DNA of 64,000 bases from Opacimonas sp002292215 (GTDB taxonomy: Bacteria; Pseudomonadota; Gammaproteobacteria; Enterobacterales; Alteromonadaceae), in assembly GCA_943846745.1 (NCBI GenBank), contig OX044360.1:310001-374000 (forward strand), written 5' to 3'. Below are positions 42,317 to 50,689 of the stretch, one piece after another (within the stretch, counting starts at the first letter, position 1; every line of letters begins with the position of its first letter). Made by a program: the position numbers and the translations under genes. A model generated the notes under the pieces. The model did not search any database. It was given only the letters and a program-made list of their open reading frames with translations, and was not told the DNA's origin.

Positions 42317-45142
42317 ATGCAAGATAGCGCAATGAAAGCATGGTGGGAAACATCTCACATGGCTGGTGCGAATGCGGCATACGTTGAGGAATTGTATGAA
42401 GCATATCTCGAGGACCCACAAAGCGTCCCATCGACTTGGCAACACGTCTTTGAAACTTTACCTAAGGTAGATGGAGTCGAGATCGATTCAAATCACACCA
42501 AAGTTCGTGATGAATTCCGAAAAATGGCAGCGCTTGGGCCAATGGCTCGAGTAGGTAACAGTGCTGCACCTATAATTGGTGCTGCGGGTGATGAAAAACA
42601 AGTCAAAGTATTACAGTTAATCAATGCCTTCCGTTTCCGTGGACATCAGCATGCTAACTTAGACCCATTAGGTCTATGGAAGCAAGAACGTGTTCGCGAT
42701 TTAGAGTTATCACACCACAACTTAACTGACAAAGATTTTGATACCCAGTTTAATTTGGGTTCTTATGCGTTAGGCAAAGACAAATTACCATTAGGTGATT
42801 TATTCCAATCATTGAACCGTACTTATTGCGGTTCAATTGGTTCAGAGTACATGCATATTACCGACACAGAGCAAAAACGTTGGTTGCAACAACGTATTGA
42901 ATCTGTTGAATCTAAGCCAGTCATTAGCCGTGAAGAAAAGATTAAAATTCTGAAAGGGTTAATCGCTGCTGATGGTATGGAAAAATACTTAGGCGCGAAA
43001 TTCCCAGGTGCCAAGCGTTTCTCGCTTGAAGGTGGTGATAGTTTAGTTCCAATGCTTAAAGGCTTAATTAGCGAAGCGGGTAAAGCTGGCACTAAAGAAG
43101 TCGTAATAGGTATGGCTCACCGCGGTCGCTTAAACGTATTAGTCAATGTCTTAGGTAAAAACCCATCGGTATTATTTGATGAGTTCGCAGGTAAGCATGA
43201 TGATTCGTTAGGTGCGGGTGATGTTAAATATCATGCAGGTTTCTCTTCTGACTTTGCGACGGAAGGTGGCAATGTTCACTTAGCGTTAGCGTTTAACCCA
43301 TCGCATTTAGAAATTGTTAATCCAGTTGTAATGGGTTCGGTACGTGCTCGTCTTTCCCGTCGTGATTCTGGAGATGGCGCAAAAGTTTTGCCTATCACAA
43401 TACACGGTGATTCAGCGATTGCTGGCCAAGGTGTTGTTCAAGAAACCTTTAACATGTCTCAAACCCGCGGTTTTGCAGTGGGTGGCACAGTTCGAATTGT
43501 TGTTAATAACCAAGTTGGTTTTACCACGTCTAAAGTTGAAGATACCCGTTCGACTCAATACTGTACTGATATCGCTAAAATGGTTCAGGCGCCAATCTTC
43601 CATGTAAATGGTGATGATCCTGAAGCGGTGTTGTTTGTTACTAAACTCGCGTTAGATTACCGTAACAAGTTCAAACGTGATGTGGTTATTGATTTAGTTT
43701 GTTATCGTCGTCACGGTCACAACGAAGCTGATGAGCCTAATGCAACTCAGCCTTTAATGTACCAAAAAGTCAAAAAGCACCCTGTACCTCGTCAACTCTA
43801 TGCTGATCAATTAACGGCAGAAGGGTCGATTGACGATCATGAAGTTGAAAAACTCATTGCTGAGTACCGTTCAGCGTTAGATCATGGCGCATGTGTAGTT
43901 GAAGAATGGCGTCCAATGACAGAGCATTCAGTGGATTGGACTCCTTTTATTGGACATGATTGGGATGTACCTTATGATGCAGCAACGTCAGTAGAAAAAC
44001 TGACAGAGCTAGGGCAACGTTTGATTGATTTCCCGGAAGACCAAAAATTACAATCACGTGTTAATAAGTTATACGTTGATCGTAAATCGATGGTTGAGGG
44101 TGAACGTTTATTAGATTGGGGTATGGCTGAAAACTTAGCGTATGCCAACATCTTAGACCGCCAACATGATATTCGTATTACGGGACAAGATTCTGGCCGT
44201 GGCACATTCTTCCATCGTCATGCGGTATTGCATAATCAAACTGACGGTTCTACGTATATGCCGTTACAACACCTAAATGCAGACCAAGGGCATATCGAAC
44301 TATATGACTCTGTGCTATCTGAAGAAGCAGTATTAGCATTTGAGTATGGTTTTGCGACAGCTGAGCCGCGTACTTTGACTATTTGGGAAGCACAATTTGG
44401 TGATTTCGCCAACGGCGCTCAAGTTGTATTTGACCAATTCTTGTGTTCAGGTGAAGCTAAGTGGGGTCGCTTGTGCGGCTTAACGATGCTGTTACCTCAC
44501 GGTTATGAAGGTCAAGGTCCTGAACATAGCTCAGCACGTCTAGAGCGTTTCTTACAATTATGTGCTGATCATAACTGGCAAGTGTGTGTTCCATCTACAC
44601 CTGCGCAAGTGTATAATATGTTGGTTCGCCAAGCAGTTCGTCCAATGCGTCGACCATTAGTGGTTATGTCGCCTAAGTCATTGTTACGTCATCCATTAGC
44701 TGTTTCTTCATTAGAAGAATTATCGACAGGTGTATTTCAAAATATCATTGGTGAAATTGACGAGATCGACCCTAAACAGGTTACACGCGTCGTCATGTGT
44801 TCAGGTAAAGTTTACTATGACTTGCTTGAAAAACGCCGTGAAAATAAACAAACTGATGTGGCTATTATCCGCATCGAACAGTTATATCCATTCCCAATTG
44901 ATGAAATCAACGCTGAACTTGCACAATATGCGCACGTTACAGATTGGGTTTGGTGTCAAGAAGAGCCAATGAATCAAGGCGCTTGGTACTGTTCACAACA
45001 TCGCTTTTATGCGTCTATCCCGCAAGGAGCGACATTAACTTACGCCGGTCGTGATGCTTCAGCTTCACCAGCGGTAGGCTATATTTCTGTTCACAACCAA
45101 CAACAAAAACAATTGGTTGATGACGCACTAACCATTAAATAA
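42317..45142 (+). CDS. sucA: 2-oxoglutarate dehydrogenase E1 component
   Basis: SucA is the thiamine-diphosphate E1 subunit that decarboxylates 2-oxoglutarate. The 941 aa protein begins with the E2-binding region (ANAAYVEELYEAYLEDP), then the active-site histidines in FRFRGHQHANLDPL and IGMAHRGRLNVLVNV. The cofactor region has HGDSAIAGQG and HVNGDDPEAV. The C-terminal transketolase-like domain has QDSGRGTFFHRHAVL. ACAGGG nine bases before ATG is the ribosome binding site. It is nine bases ahead of sucB. Confidence 0.97.
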   Translation: MQDSAMKAWWETSHMAGANAAYVEELYEAYLEDPQSVPSTWQHVFETLPKVDGVEIDSNHTKVRDEFRKMAALGPMARVGNSAAPIIGAAGDEKQVKVLQLINAFRFRGHQHANLDPLGLWKQERVRDLELSHHNLTDKDFDTQFNLGSYALGKDKLPLGDLFQSLNRTYCGSIGSEYMHITDTEQKRWLQQRIESVESKPVISREEKIKILKGLIAADGMEKYLGAKFPGAKRFSLEGGDSLVPMLKGLISEAGKAGTKEVVIGMAHRGRLNVLVNVLGKNPSVLFDEFAGKHDDSLGAGDVKYHAGFSSDFATEGGNVHLALAFNPSHLEIVNPVVMGSVRARLSRRDSGDGAKVLPITIHGDSAIAGQGVVQETFNMSQTRGFAVGGTVRIVVNNQVGFTTSKVEDTRSTQYCTDIAKMVQAPIFHVNGDDPEAVLFVTKLALDYRNKFKRDVVIDLVCYRRHGHNEADEPNATQPLMYQKVKKHPVPRQLYADQLTAEGSIDDHEVEKLIAEYRSALDHGACVVEEWRPMTEHSVDWTPFIGHDWDVPYDAATSVEKLTELGQRLIDFPEDQKLQSRVNKLYVDRKSMVEGERLLDWGMAENLAYANILDRQHDIRITGQDSGRGTFFHRHAVLHNQTDGSTYMPLQHLNADQGHIELYDSVLSEEAVLAFEYGFATAEPRTLTIWEAQFGDFANGAQVVFDQFLCSGEAKWGRLCGLTMLLPHGYEGQGPEHSSARLERFLQLCADHNWQVCVPSTPAQVYNMLVRQAVRPMRRPLVVMSPKSLLRHPLAVSSLEELSTGVFQNIIGEIDEIDPKQVTRVVMCSGKVYYDLLEKRRENKQTDVAIIRIEQLYPFPIDEINAELAQYAHVTDWVWCQEEPMNQGAWYCSQHRFYASIPQGATLTYAGRDASASPAVGYISVHNQQQKQLVDDALTIK

Positions 45143-45151
45143 GGATCTCAA

Positions 45152-46624
45152 ATGACTACTGAAATTAAAGTTCCGGTGTTACCAGAATCGGTAGCTGATG
45201 CAACGATTGCAACTTGGCATGTTAAAGCGGGTGACACTGTGTCTCGCGACCAAAATCTTGTTGATATCGAAACCGACAAAGTGGTACTTGAAGTTGTAGC
45301 ACCAGAAGATGGCGTTATTTCTGAGATCTTATTTCAAGAAGGCGATACAGTATTAGGTGAGCAATTAATTGCTAATCTGACTTCTGGTGGCGCTGCGGCA
45401 GTTCCGGCCGCAAAAGCGACTCCAGCCGTTGCAGCACCAGCTGCTAGCGGTCCTGCCACGGATATCAAAGTACCTGTATTACCAGAATCTGTTGCTGATG
45501 CTACGATTGCCACATGGCATGTAAAAGTAGGTGAAGCGGTTGAACAAGACCAAAACCTAGTTGATATTGAAACGGATAAAGTGGTACTAGAAGTGGTAGC
45601 ACCCAGTGCAGGCGTCCTATCTGAGATTCTTTTTGAAGAAGGCGCAACAGTCTTAGCTGAGCAAGCTATTGCTAAATTTGTAGCAGGCGCGGTTGCTGCA
45701 GCTGCACCAGTTGCAGCAGCAGCAGATAGCGGCGCTGAGTCAGATGCGCTTAGTCCATCTGTACGTCGTTTATTAGCTGAGAAAGGCCTAGATGCTGCGA
45801 GCATTAAAGGCACAGGTAAAGGCGGTCGTGTCACTAAAGACGACGTTGAAAAATCATTAAAATCTGTTCCTGCGGCTAAAGCGGCGAGCACAACTACAGA
45901 GGCACCGGCAGTTCCTATGGGCGAACGTACTGAAAAACGTGTTCCAATGACACGCTTACGCAAAACTATTGCAAATCGTTTACTACAAGCGAAAAACTCA
46001 ACAGCAATGTTAACTACTTTCAACGAAATCAACATGAAACCAATCATGGATTTACGTAAGCAATACCAAGAAAGCTTTGAAAAGCGTCATGGCATTCGTT
46101 TAGGTTTCATGTCTTTTTATGTAAAAGCGGTGACTGAAGCGTTGAAACGTTTCCCAGAAGTAAATGCGTCAATTGACGGTGATGATATTGTTTATCATAA
46201 CTATTTTGATATCTCGATTGCAGTTTCTACGCCTCGCGGTCTAGTGACTCCTGTATTAAAAGATACAGACACATTAGGTATGGCTGGTATTGAATCAGGT
46301 ATCAAAGCCTTAGCATTAAAAGGTCGTGACGGTAAATTATCACTTGATGAACTGCAAGGTGGTAACTTCACGATCACTAACGGTGGTGTATTTGGTTCGT
46401 TGTTATCAACGCCAATTATCAACCCACCACAAAGTGCAATTTTAGGTATGCATAAGATCCAAGACCGCCCAATGGCCGTCAATGGTAAAGTAGAAATTTT
46501 ACCAATGATGTACTTAGCGCTATCTTATGATCACCGAATCGTCGATGGTAAAGAATCAGTTGGTTTCCTAGTGACAGTGAAAGAAATGCTAGAAGATCCA
46601 ACTCGTTTACTATTAGATGTATAA
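45152..46624 (+). CDS. sucB: 2-oxoglutarate dehydrogenase E2 component with two lipoyl domains
   Basis: SucB is the dihydrolipoyl succinyltransferase core. This copy is 490 aa, against 405 in E. coli, because the lipoyl domain is duplicated. The first spans about residues 3-77 with lipoyl lysine Lys43 and the second about 103-177 with Lys143; both contain the IETDKVVLEVVAP motif, exactly 100 residues apart. An Ala/Pro linker separates them. The E1/E3-binding domain (about 199-235, LSPSVRRLLAEKGLD) and the catalytic domain follow, with active-site HRIVDG near the C-terminus. AAGGAT before the ATG is the ribosome binding site. Confidence 0.95.
   Translation: MTTEIKVPVLPESVADATIATWHVKAGDTVSRDQNLVDIETDKVVLEVVAPEDGVISEILFQEGDTVLGEQLIANLTSGGAAAVPAAKATPAVAAPAASGPATDIKVPVLPESVADATIATWHVKVGEAVEQDQNLVDIETDKVVLEVVAPSAGVLSEILFEEGATVLAEQAIAKFVAGAVAAAAPVAAAADSGAESDALSPSVRRLLAEKGLDAASIKGTGKGGRVTKDDVEKSLKSVPAAKAASTTTEAPAVPMGERTEKRVPMTRLRKTIANRLLQAKNSTAMLTTFNEINMKPIMDLRKQYQESFEKRHGIRLGFMSFYVKAVTEALKRFPEVNASIDGDDIVYHNYFDISIAVSTPRGLVTPVLKDTDTLGMAGIESGIKALALKGRDGKLSLDELQGGNFTITNGGVFGSLLSTPIINPPQSAILGMHKIQDRPMAVNGKVEILPMMYLALSYDHRIVDGKESVGFLVTVKEMLEDPTRLLLDV
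45158..45682 (+). repeat. Duplicated lipoyl-domain coding segment in sucB
   Basis: Two segments of about 225 bases (45158-45382 and 45458-45682) encode near-identical lipoyl domains with a period of exactly 300 bases. The proteins match more closely than the DNA, which has many third-position differences, so the duplication is not very recent. Confidence 0.85.
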
Positions 46625-46632
46625 TAAATTTT

Positions 46633-46713
46633 AAGACATTAGTCTTGAATAAATTGAGAAAGGTGATGTGTGATGTATCATCTTTCTTATTATAGACGTT
46701 GGAGTAACGTCTA
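46633..46713 (+). other. Three consecutive hairpins between sucB and sucC
   Basis: Three inverted repeats follow each other: AAGAC/GTCTT (46633-46646), an 11-pair stem (46657-46667 with 46677-46687, one G-T pair) and TAGACGTT/AACGTCTA (46693-46713). None has a T run. They would fold as a structured mRNA spacer, plausibly protecting the sucAB 3' end from exonucleases. Confidence 0.65.
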
Positions 46714-46723
46714 CTATAATTAC

Positions 46724-46745
46724 AGTCGGGATGTCGACTTTTTTT
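46724..46745 (+). terminator. Weak terminator upstream of sucC
   Basis: A five-pair AGTCG/CGACT stem with a six-base loop is followed by seven T, only 29 bases before the sucC start. Since sucC needs expression with sucAB, this may act as a partial attenuator. Confidence 0.55.
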
Positions 46746-46774
46746 AAATTTACTAAAGCGGATAGAATATAACC

Positions 46775-47941
46775 ATGAATTTGCATGAATATCAGGGTAA
46801 ACAGCTTTTCAAAGAATACGGTTTACCTGTATCTGAAGGATTTGCTGCCGGTACTCCTCAAGAAGCTGCTGACGCAGCGGATCGCATTGGCGGTGAAGAG
46901 TGGGTAGTTAAATGTCAAGTACACGCTGGTGGTCGCGGTAAGGCTGGCGGTGTTAAACTAGTTAAGACGAAAGAAGAAATTACAGCTTTCGCAGAAAACT
47001 GGTTAGGCAAAAACTTGGTTACATATCAAACTGACGAAGCGGGTCAGCCAGTGACAAAGATCTTAGTTGAGACTTGCACTGACATCGCTCAAGAATTGTA
47101 CTTAGGTGCAGTTGTTGACCGTGCAACACGTAGTATTGTTTTCATGGCATCTACCGAAGGTGGTGTTGAAATTGAAACGGTTGCAGAAGAAACCCCAGAA
47201 AAAATCTTAAAAGCAGCTATCGATCCACTAGTCGGTGCACAACCTTACCAAGCACGTGAAATCGCGTTTGCTTTAGGTCTTAAAGGTGTGCAAATTCGTC
47301 AGTTCACTACGATCTTCATGGGTCTAGCGAAAATGTTTGAAGAATTAGACGTAGCACTAATCGAAATCAACCCTCTAGTAATTAAAGCTGACGGTGATTT
47401 ACATTGTTTAGATGCTAAAGTTGCTATCGATGGTAACGCGATGTATCGCCAGCCTAAGCTTCAAGAAATGCACGATCCTTCACAAGAAGACGCGCGTGAA
47501 GCACAAGCTGCTGCTTGGGAACTAAACTACGTTGCGCTAGATGGTAATGTTGGTTGTATGGTTAACGGTGCCGGCCTAGCAATGGGTACGATGGATATCG
47601 TTAATTTACACGGCGGCAAACCTGCTAACTTCCTAGATGTTGGTGGTGGCGCGACTAAAGAACGTGTTGCAGAAGCATTCAAAATCATCTTATCAGATGA
47701 GAATGTTAAAGCAGTATTAGTTAATATCTTTGGTGGTATCGTACGTTGTGACATGATTGCTGAAGGCATCATTGGCGCAGTTAAAGAAGTTGGCGTAAAC
47801 GTACCTGTAGTGGTTCGTTTAGAAGGTACTAACGCGTTATTAGGACGTGAAGTATTAGCTAATTCTGGTCTTGATATTATCGCTGCAGAGTCGCTTACAG
47901 ATGCTGCACAAAAAGTTGTAGCTGCTGCGGAGGGCAAATAA
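46775..47941 (+). CDS. sucC: Succinyl-CoA synthetase beta subunit
   Basis: SucC is the ATP-grasp subunit that binds nucleotide and succinate in the substrate-level phosphorylation step. The 388 aa protein starts MNLHEYQGKQLFKEYGLPVS, has KCQVHAGGRGKAGGVKL in the ATP-grasp fold, and the C-terminal VNIFGGIVRCDMIAEGI and VVRLEGTNALLGRE that contact the phosphohistidine. Its stop overlaps the sucD start by one base. Confidence 0.97.
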   Translation: MNLHEYQGKQLFKEYGLPVSEGFAAGTPQEAADAADRIGGEEWVVKCQVHAGGRGKAGGVKLVKTKEEITAFAENWLGKNLVTYQTDEAGQPVTKILVETCTDIAQELYLGAVVDRATRSIVFMASTEGGVEIETVAEETPEKILKAAIDPLVGAQPYQAREIAFALGLKGVQIRQFTTIFMGLAKMFEELDVALIEINPLVIKADGDLHCLDAKVAIDGNAMYRQPKLQEMHDPSQEDAREAQAAAWELNYVALDGNVGCMVNGAGLAMGTMDIVNLHGGKPANFLDVGGGATKERVAEAFKIILSDENVKAVLVNIFGGIVRCDMIAEGIIGAVKEVGVNVPVVVRLEGTNALLGREVLANSGLDIIAAESLTDAAQKVVAAAEGK

Positions 47942-48813
47942 TGTCAGTATTAATTAATAAAGATACTAAAGTAATCTGCCAAGGTTTTACTGGTGGTCAA
48001 GGTACATTCCATTCTGAGCAAGCGATCGAATATGGTACGCAAATGGTCGGTGGTGTTACTCCTGGTAAAGGCGGTACGACGCACTTAGGTCTTCCTGTAT
48101 TTAATACAGTAAAAGACGCAGTTGCAGAAACAGGCGCGACTGCGTCAGTTATCTATGTACCTGCTGCTTTTTGTAAAGATTCGATCATTGAAGCTGCTGA
48201 TGCAGGTATTCAATTGATCGTATGTATTACTGAAGGTATCCCAACTGTTGATATGATTTATGTGAAAGAATATGTTTCACAAAAAGGCGTAACGATGATT
48301 GGTCCTAACTGCCCTGGTGTTATCACCCCAGGTGAATGTAAGATTGGTATCATGCCTGGTCATATCCATAAGCCTGGTAAAGTAGGTGTTGTTTCTCGTT
48401 CTGGTACATTAACGTACGAAGCGGTTAAGCAGACTACTGACGAAGGTTTTGGTCAGTCTACTTGTGTCGGTATCGGTGGTGATCCAATCCCTGGTTCTAA
48501 TTTCATTGATATCTTAACCTTGTTCCAAAACGATCCACAAACTGAAGCAATCGTGATGATTGGTGAAATCGGTGGTACTGCGGAAGAAGAAGCGGCGGAA
48601 TTCATCAAAGCTAATGTCACTAAGCCTGTGGTATCTTACATTGCCGGTGTTACTGCACCTGAAGGTAAGCGTATGGGTCATGCTGGTGCGATTATCTCTG
48701 GTGGTAAAGGTACTGCTGATGAGAAATTTGCAGCGTTAGAAGCAGCGGGCGTAAAAACAGTACGTTCACTTGCTGATATCGGTAAAGCATTACGTGAAAT
48801 CACTGGTTGGTAA
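47941..48813 (+). CDS. sucD: Succinyl-CoA synthetase alpha subunit
   Basis: SucD binds CoA and carries the phosphorylated histidine. The CoA-binding Rossmann region is at the N-terminus (CQGFTGGQGTFHSEQAI), and the catalytic His247 lies in GKRMGHAGAI. The 290 aa protein is full length. Start ATG overlaps the sucC stop, indicating coupled translation. A strong terminator closes the TCA-cycle run. Confidence 0.97.
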   Translation: MSVLINKDTKVICQGFTGGQGTFHSEQAIEYGTQMVGGVTPGKGGTTHLGLPVFNTVKDAVAETGATASVIYVPAAFCKDSIIEAADAGIQLIVCITEGIPTVDMIYVKEYVSQKGVTMIGPNCPGVITPGECKIGIMPGHIHKPGKVGVVSRSGTLTYEAVKQTTDEGFGQSTCVGIGGDPIPGSNFIDILTLFQNDPQTEAIVMIGEIGGTAEEEAAEFIKANVTKPVVSYIAGVTAPEGKRMGHAGAIISGGKGTADEKFAALEAAGVKTVRSLADIGKALREITGW

Positions 48814-48842
48814 TCTCGTGTAATCAGACTACTGATTAAGTT

Positions 48843-48875
48843 AAACCGCTCCTGGTAACAGTAGCGGTTTTTTTT
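48843..48875 (+). terminator. Rho-independent terminator after sucD
   Basis: AAACCGCT (48843-48850) pairs with AGCGGTTT (48863-48870), extended inside by CTG/CAG, and runs into nine T. Confidence 0.92.
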
Positions 48876-48879
48876 GTGT

Positions 48880-49098
48880 CTAATTATAAGCGTTGAAAGC
48901 TGATTTGGTGCGAGCTTGTGCGTTTTCCTCTGTATTGCTTCTGACAATATTGGCATACCATTGATCAAATTGAGCGGCACTTTGTTGCTCAGGATAATCG
49001 TTCTGGCCAATAGGAGATTGATTACCACCTACAATCTGTTGCATATCTTCGGCGTGTAGCGGTTGAAGTATCGCTGGGGTATTCATATTTACGTTCAT
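48880..49098 (-). CDS. Small peptide with double-glycine leader
   Basis: This 72 aa open frame has a strong ribosome binding site (AAGGA, seven bases before ATG) and a plausible promoter. Residues 14-25 read LHAEDMQQIVGG. Counting back from the glycine pair, Leu is at -12, an acidic residue at -8, Met at -7 and Ile at -4. That is the pattern of leaders cut by C39 peptidase-containing ABC transporters in bacteriocin and microcin export. The remaining 47 residues are Gln/Asn/Ala-rich, hydrophilic and lack cysteine, so a pore-forming or lanthipeptide core is not evident. No transporter or immunity gene is nearby. The gene call is good; the export interpretation is inference. Confidence 0.65.
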   Translation of the reverse strand: MNVNMNTPAILQPLHAEDMQQIVGGNQSPIGQNDYPEQQSAAQFDQWYANIVRSNTEENAQARTKSAFNAYN

Positions 49099-49133
49099 TA
49101 TAAATCCTTAAAAGTAATCGTTAATAAAACCAC

Positions 49134-49154
49134 ATTACCTACGATGTAAGTAAT
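49134..49154 (-). other. Leader hairpin of the double-glycine peptide gene
   Basis: ATTAC (49134-49138) and GTAAT (49150-49154), with inner TAC/GTA pairing, form a small stem-loop in the predicted 5' leader. It could influence translation; this is speculative. Confidence 0.35.
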
Positions 49155-49160
49155 ATGTTA

Positions 49161-49188
49161 ATTATAGAGGGATAACTTCGTTTGTCTG
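49161..49188 (-). promoter_or_regulatory. Candidate promoter of the double-glycine peptide gene
   Basis: On the minus strand, CAGACA (49188-49183), a 16-base spacer and a perfect TATAAT (49166-49161) lie 63 bases before the ATG. Confidence 0.5.
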
Positions 49189-49269
49189 CTGAGCGAAAGG
49201 TGGGTTTCGCAGGATATAAAACGTCATCAACATCTTAAAATAAAACCATTGAGCTTTTGTTATTGACAT

Positions 49270-49299
49270 AAAAAAGCCGCTATTGTTATCAATAACGGC
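49270..49299 (-). terminator. Terminator after the purine permease
   Basis: On the minus strand a ten-pair stem (49299-49290 with 49285-49276) with a four-base loop runs into six T. The one irregular pair is U-G on this strand but C-A on the other, which indicates minus-strand use. Confidence 0.88.
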
Positions 49300-49327
49300 C
49301 TTTGTAACTGCTTATAAAACTAACACA

Positions 49328-50617
49328 TTATAAAAATGCGAATTTAGCAACAAATAATGCAGTTAAGATCCAAACACTAATACTGATTTGATCTTGTTTG
49401 CCGCAAAGTAATTTTGCAGCTGAGTAAGATATAAATCCCAACGCAATACCATCAGCAATCGAAAACGTCAATGGTGTCATCAATAATACAACACTCACCG
49501 GTATGGCATCGGTCATGTCATCCCAATTAACAAACTTGAGGTTTTGTAGCATTAATACTGCAACATAAAGAATAGCACCAGCGGTAGCATACGCTGGAAC
49601 CATTTGAGCTAATGGGGCAAAAAACATCATGAGTAAAAAACACAAACCAACGACTACCGTGGTTAGGCCTGTACGACCACCAACGGATACACCTGCGACA
49701 GACTCAATGTAGGATGTTGTCGTCGATGTGCCTAACATTGCTCCTGCTACTGTTGCAGAACTATCAGCTGTCAATGCACGACCTAAACGTGGGATATTGC
49801 CTTTATTATCGGTCAATCCTGCTTTTTGACTTACAGCAACTAAGGTGCCGGAAGTATCAAATAAATCGACAAACAGAAAAGCAAAAATAACACTGAGCAT
49901 GGATATTTCAAATGCACTAGTTAAATCCATCTGCATCAATGTTGGCATTAAGGAAGGGGGAGATGAAATAACGCCTTGGTAATCAACGAGCCCCATTGAT
50001 AACGCAATAGCTGTGACTAAGAATATACTGATCAACACACCACTTTTTATATCTCTATATAATAATGCTGCAATAACAAAAAAGCTCAGGATTGCAAGCA
50101 ATGGTCCGGCAGAGGTTAAATCGCCTAATTGTACGTATGTGGCTGGACTAGCGACGATTATACCAGCGTTTTTTAGCGCAATAAGTGCTAAAAACGCACC
50201 GATACCAGTCGCAATAGCTTGTTTCAATACTGTTGGTATAGCATTGATTACCCATTCACGAATTTTAAATAAACTTAAAAATAAGAATATACAACCCGAT
50301 ATAAAAACAGCGCCTAGCGCAGCTTGCCAAGTATGGCCCATACCCAACACGACACCATAAGTGAAGAATGCATTTAGACCCATACCTGGTGCAAGTGCGA
50401 TTGGGTAATTTGCCCAAAACCCCATAATAAAACAACCAATAGCCGCTGCAATACATGTTGCAATGAATGCAGCCCCTTGATCCATGCCTGTTTGTGCAAG
50501 CATCGCAGGGTTAACAAACACAATGTAAACCATGGTAATAAAGGTAGTTAGCCCGGCAATACATTCGCGACGAATGGTTGATTCGTTTGCTGTGATTTTA
50601 AAGATAGTTTCTAACAT
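49328..50617 (-). CDS. AzgA-type guanine/hypoxanthine/adenine permease
   Basis: This 429 aa membrane protein with about 12-14 helices belongs to the AzgA branch of nucleobase transporters, which includes E. coli AdeP and GhxP and imports purine bases with protons. The N-terminus RRECIAGLTTFITMVYIVFVNP, ALAPGMGLNAFFTYGVV, VDLFDTSGTLVAV and the later GTSTTTSYIESVAGVSVGGRTG are signature stretches. Which purine it prefers cannot be told. No clear ribosome binding site precedes the ATG. A perfect 36-bp palindrome lies just upstream, and the glcG-like gene precedes it on the same strand, so the two may form an operon. Confidence 0.92.
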   Translation of the reverse strand: MLETIFKITANESTIRRECIAGLTTFITMVYIVFVNPAMLAQTGMDQGAAFIATCIAAAIGCFIMGFWANYPIALAPGMGLNAFFTYGVVLGMGHTWQAALGAVFISGCIFLFLSLFKIREWVINAIPTVLKQAIATGIGAFLALIALKNAGIIVASPATYVQLGDLTSAGPLLAILSFFVIAALLYRDIKSGVLISIFLVTAIALSMGLVDYQGVISSPPSLMPTLMQMDLTSAFEISMLSVIFAFLFVDLFDTSGTLVAVSQKAGLTDNKGNIPRLGRALTADSSATVAGAMLGTSTTTSYIESVAGVSVGGRTGLTTVVVGLCFLLMMFFAPLAQMVPAYATAGAILYVAVLMLQNLKFVNWDDMTDAIPVSVVLLMTPLTFSIADGIALGFISYSAAKLLCGKQDQISISVWILTALFVAKFAFL

Positions 50618-50653
50618 ATATTTTAATCAAAAAGTAAAAGAATATGTTAACAG

Positions 50654-50689
50654 TTTTGACTAATTATTGTTAACAATAATTAGTCAAAA
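50654..50689. promoter_or_regulatory. Perfect 36-bp palindrome upstream of purine permease
   Basis: Bases 50654-50671 and 50672-50689 are exact complements with no spacer, centred on GTTAAC. The core ATTGTTAACAAT (50666-50677) has the ATTGT-N2-ACAAT form also found twice before gcl. One arm overlaps the last codons of the glcG-like gene. There is no adjoining T run in either direction, so an operator or an mRNA hairpin is more likely than a terminator. Confidence 0.7.

Noticed and set aside
45158..45682. Regular 300-base periodicity that could suggest a CRISPR-like or satellite repeat.
   Set aside because: It is a coding duplication of a lipoyl domain within sucB.
45334..46047. A 237-codon open frame antisense to sucB.
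   Set aside because: It mirrors the Ala-rich linkers and lipoyl repeats of sucB, and its translation is low-complexity with no recognisable domain.
48678..49028. A 116-codon minus-strand open frame overlapping the sucD end and the double-glycine peptide gene.
   Set aside because: It runs antisense into conserved sucD, has no ribosome binding site and overlaps the better supported 72 aa frame in another reading frame.
50654..50689. The 36-bp palindrome as a rho-independent terminator.
   Set aside because: Neither flank has a T run on the corresponding strand and the stem is AT-rich, so I kept it as an operator or RNA structure.
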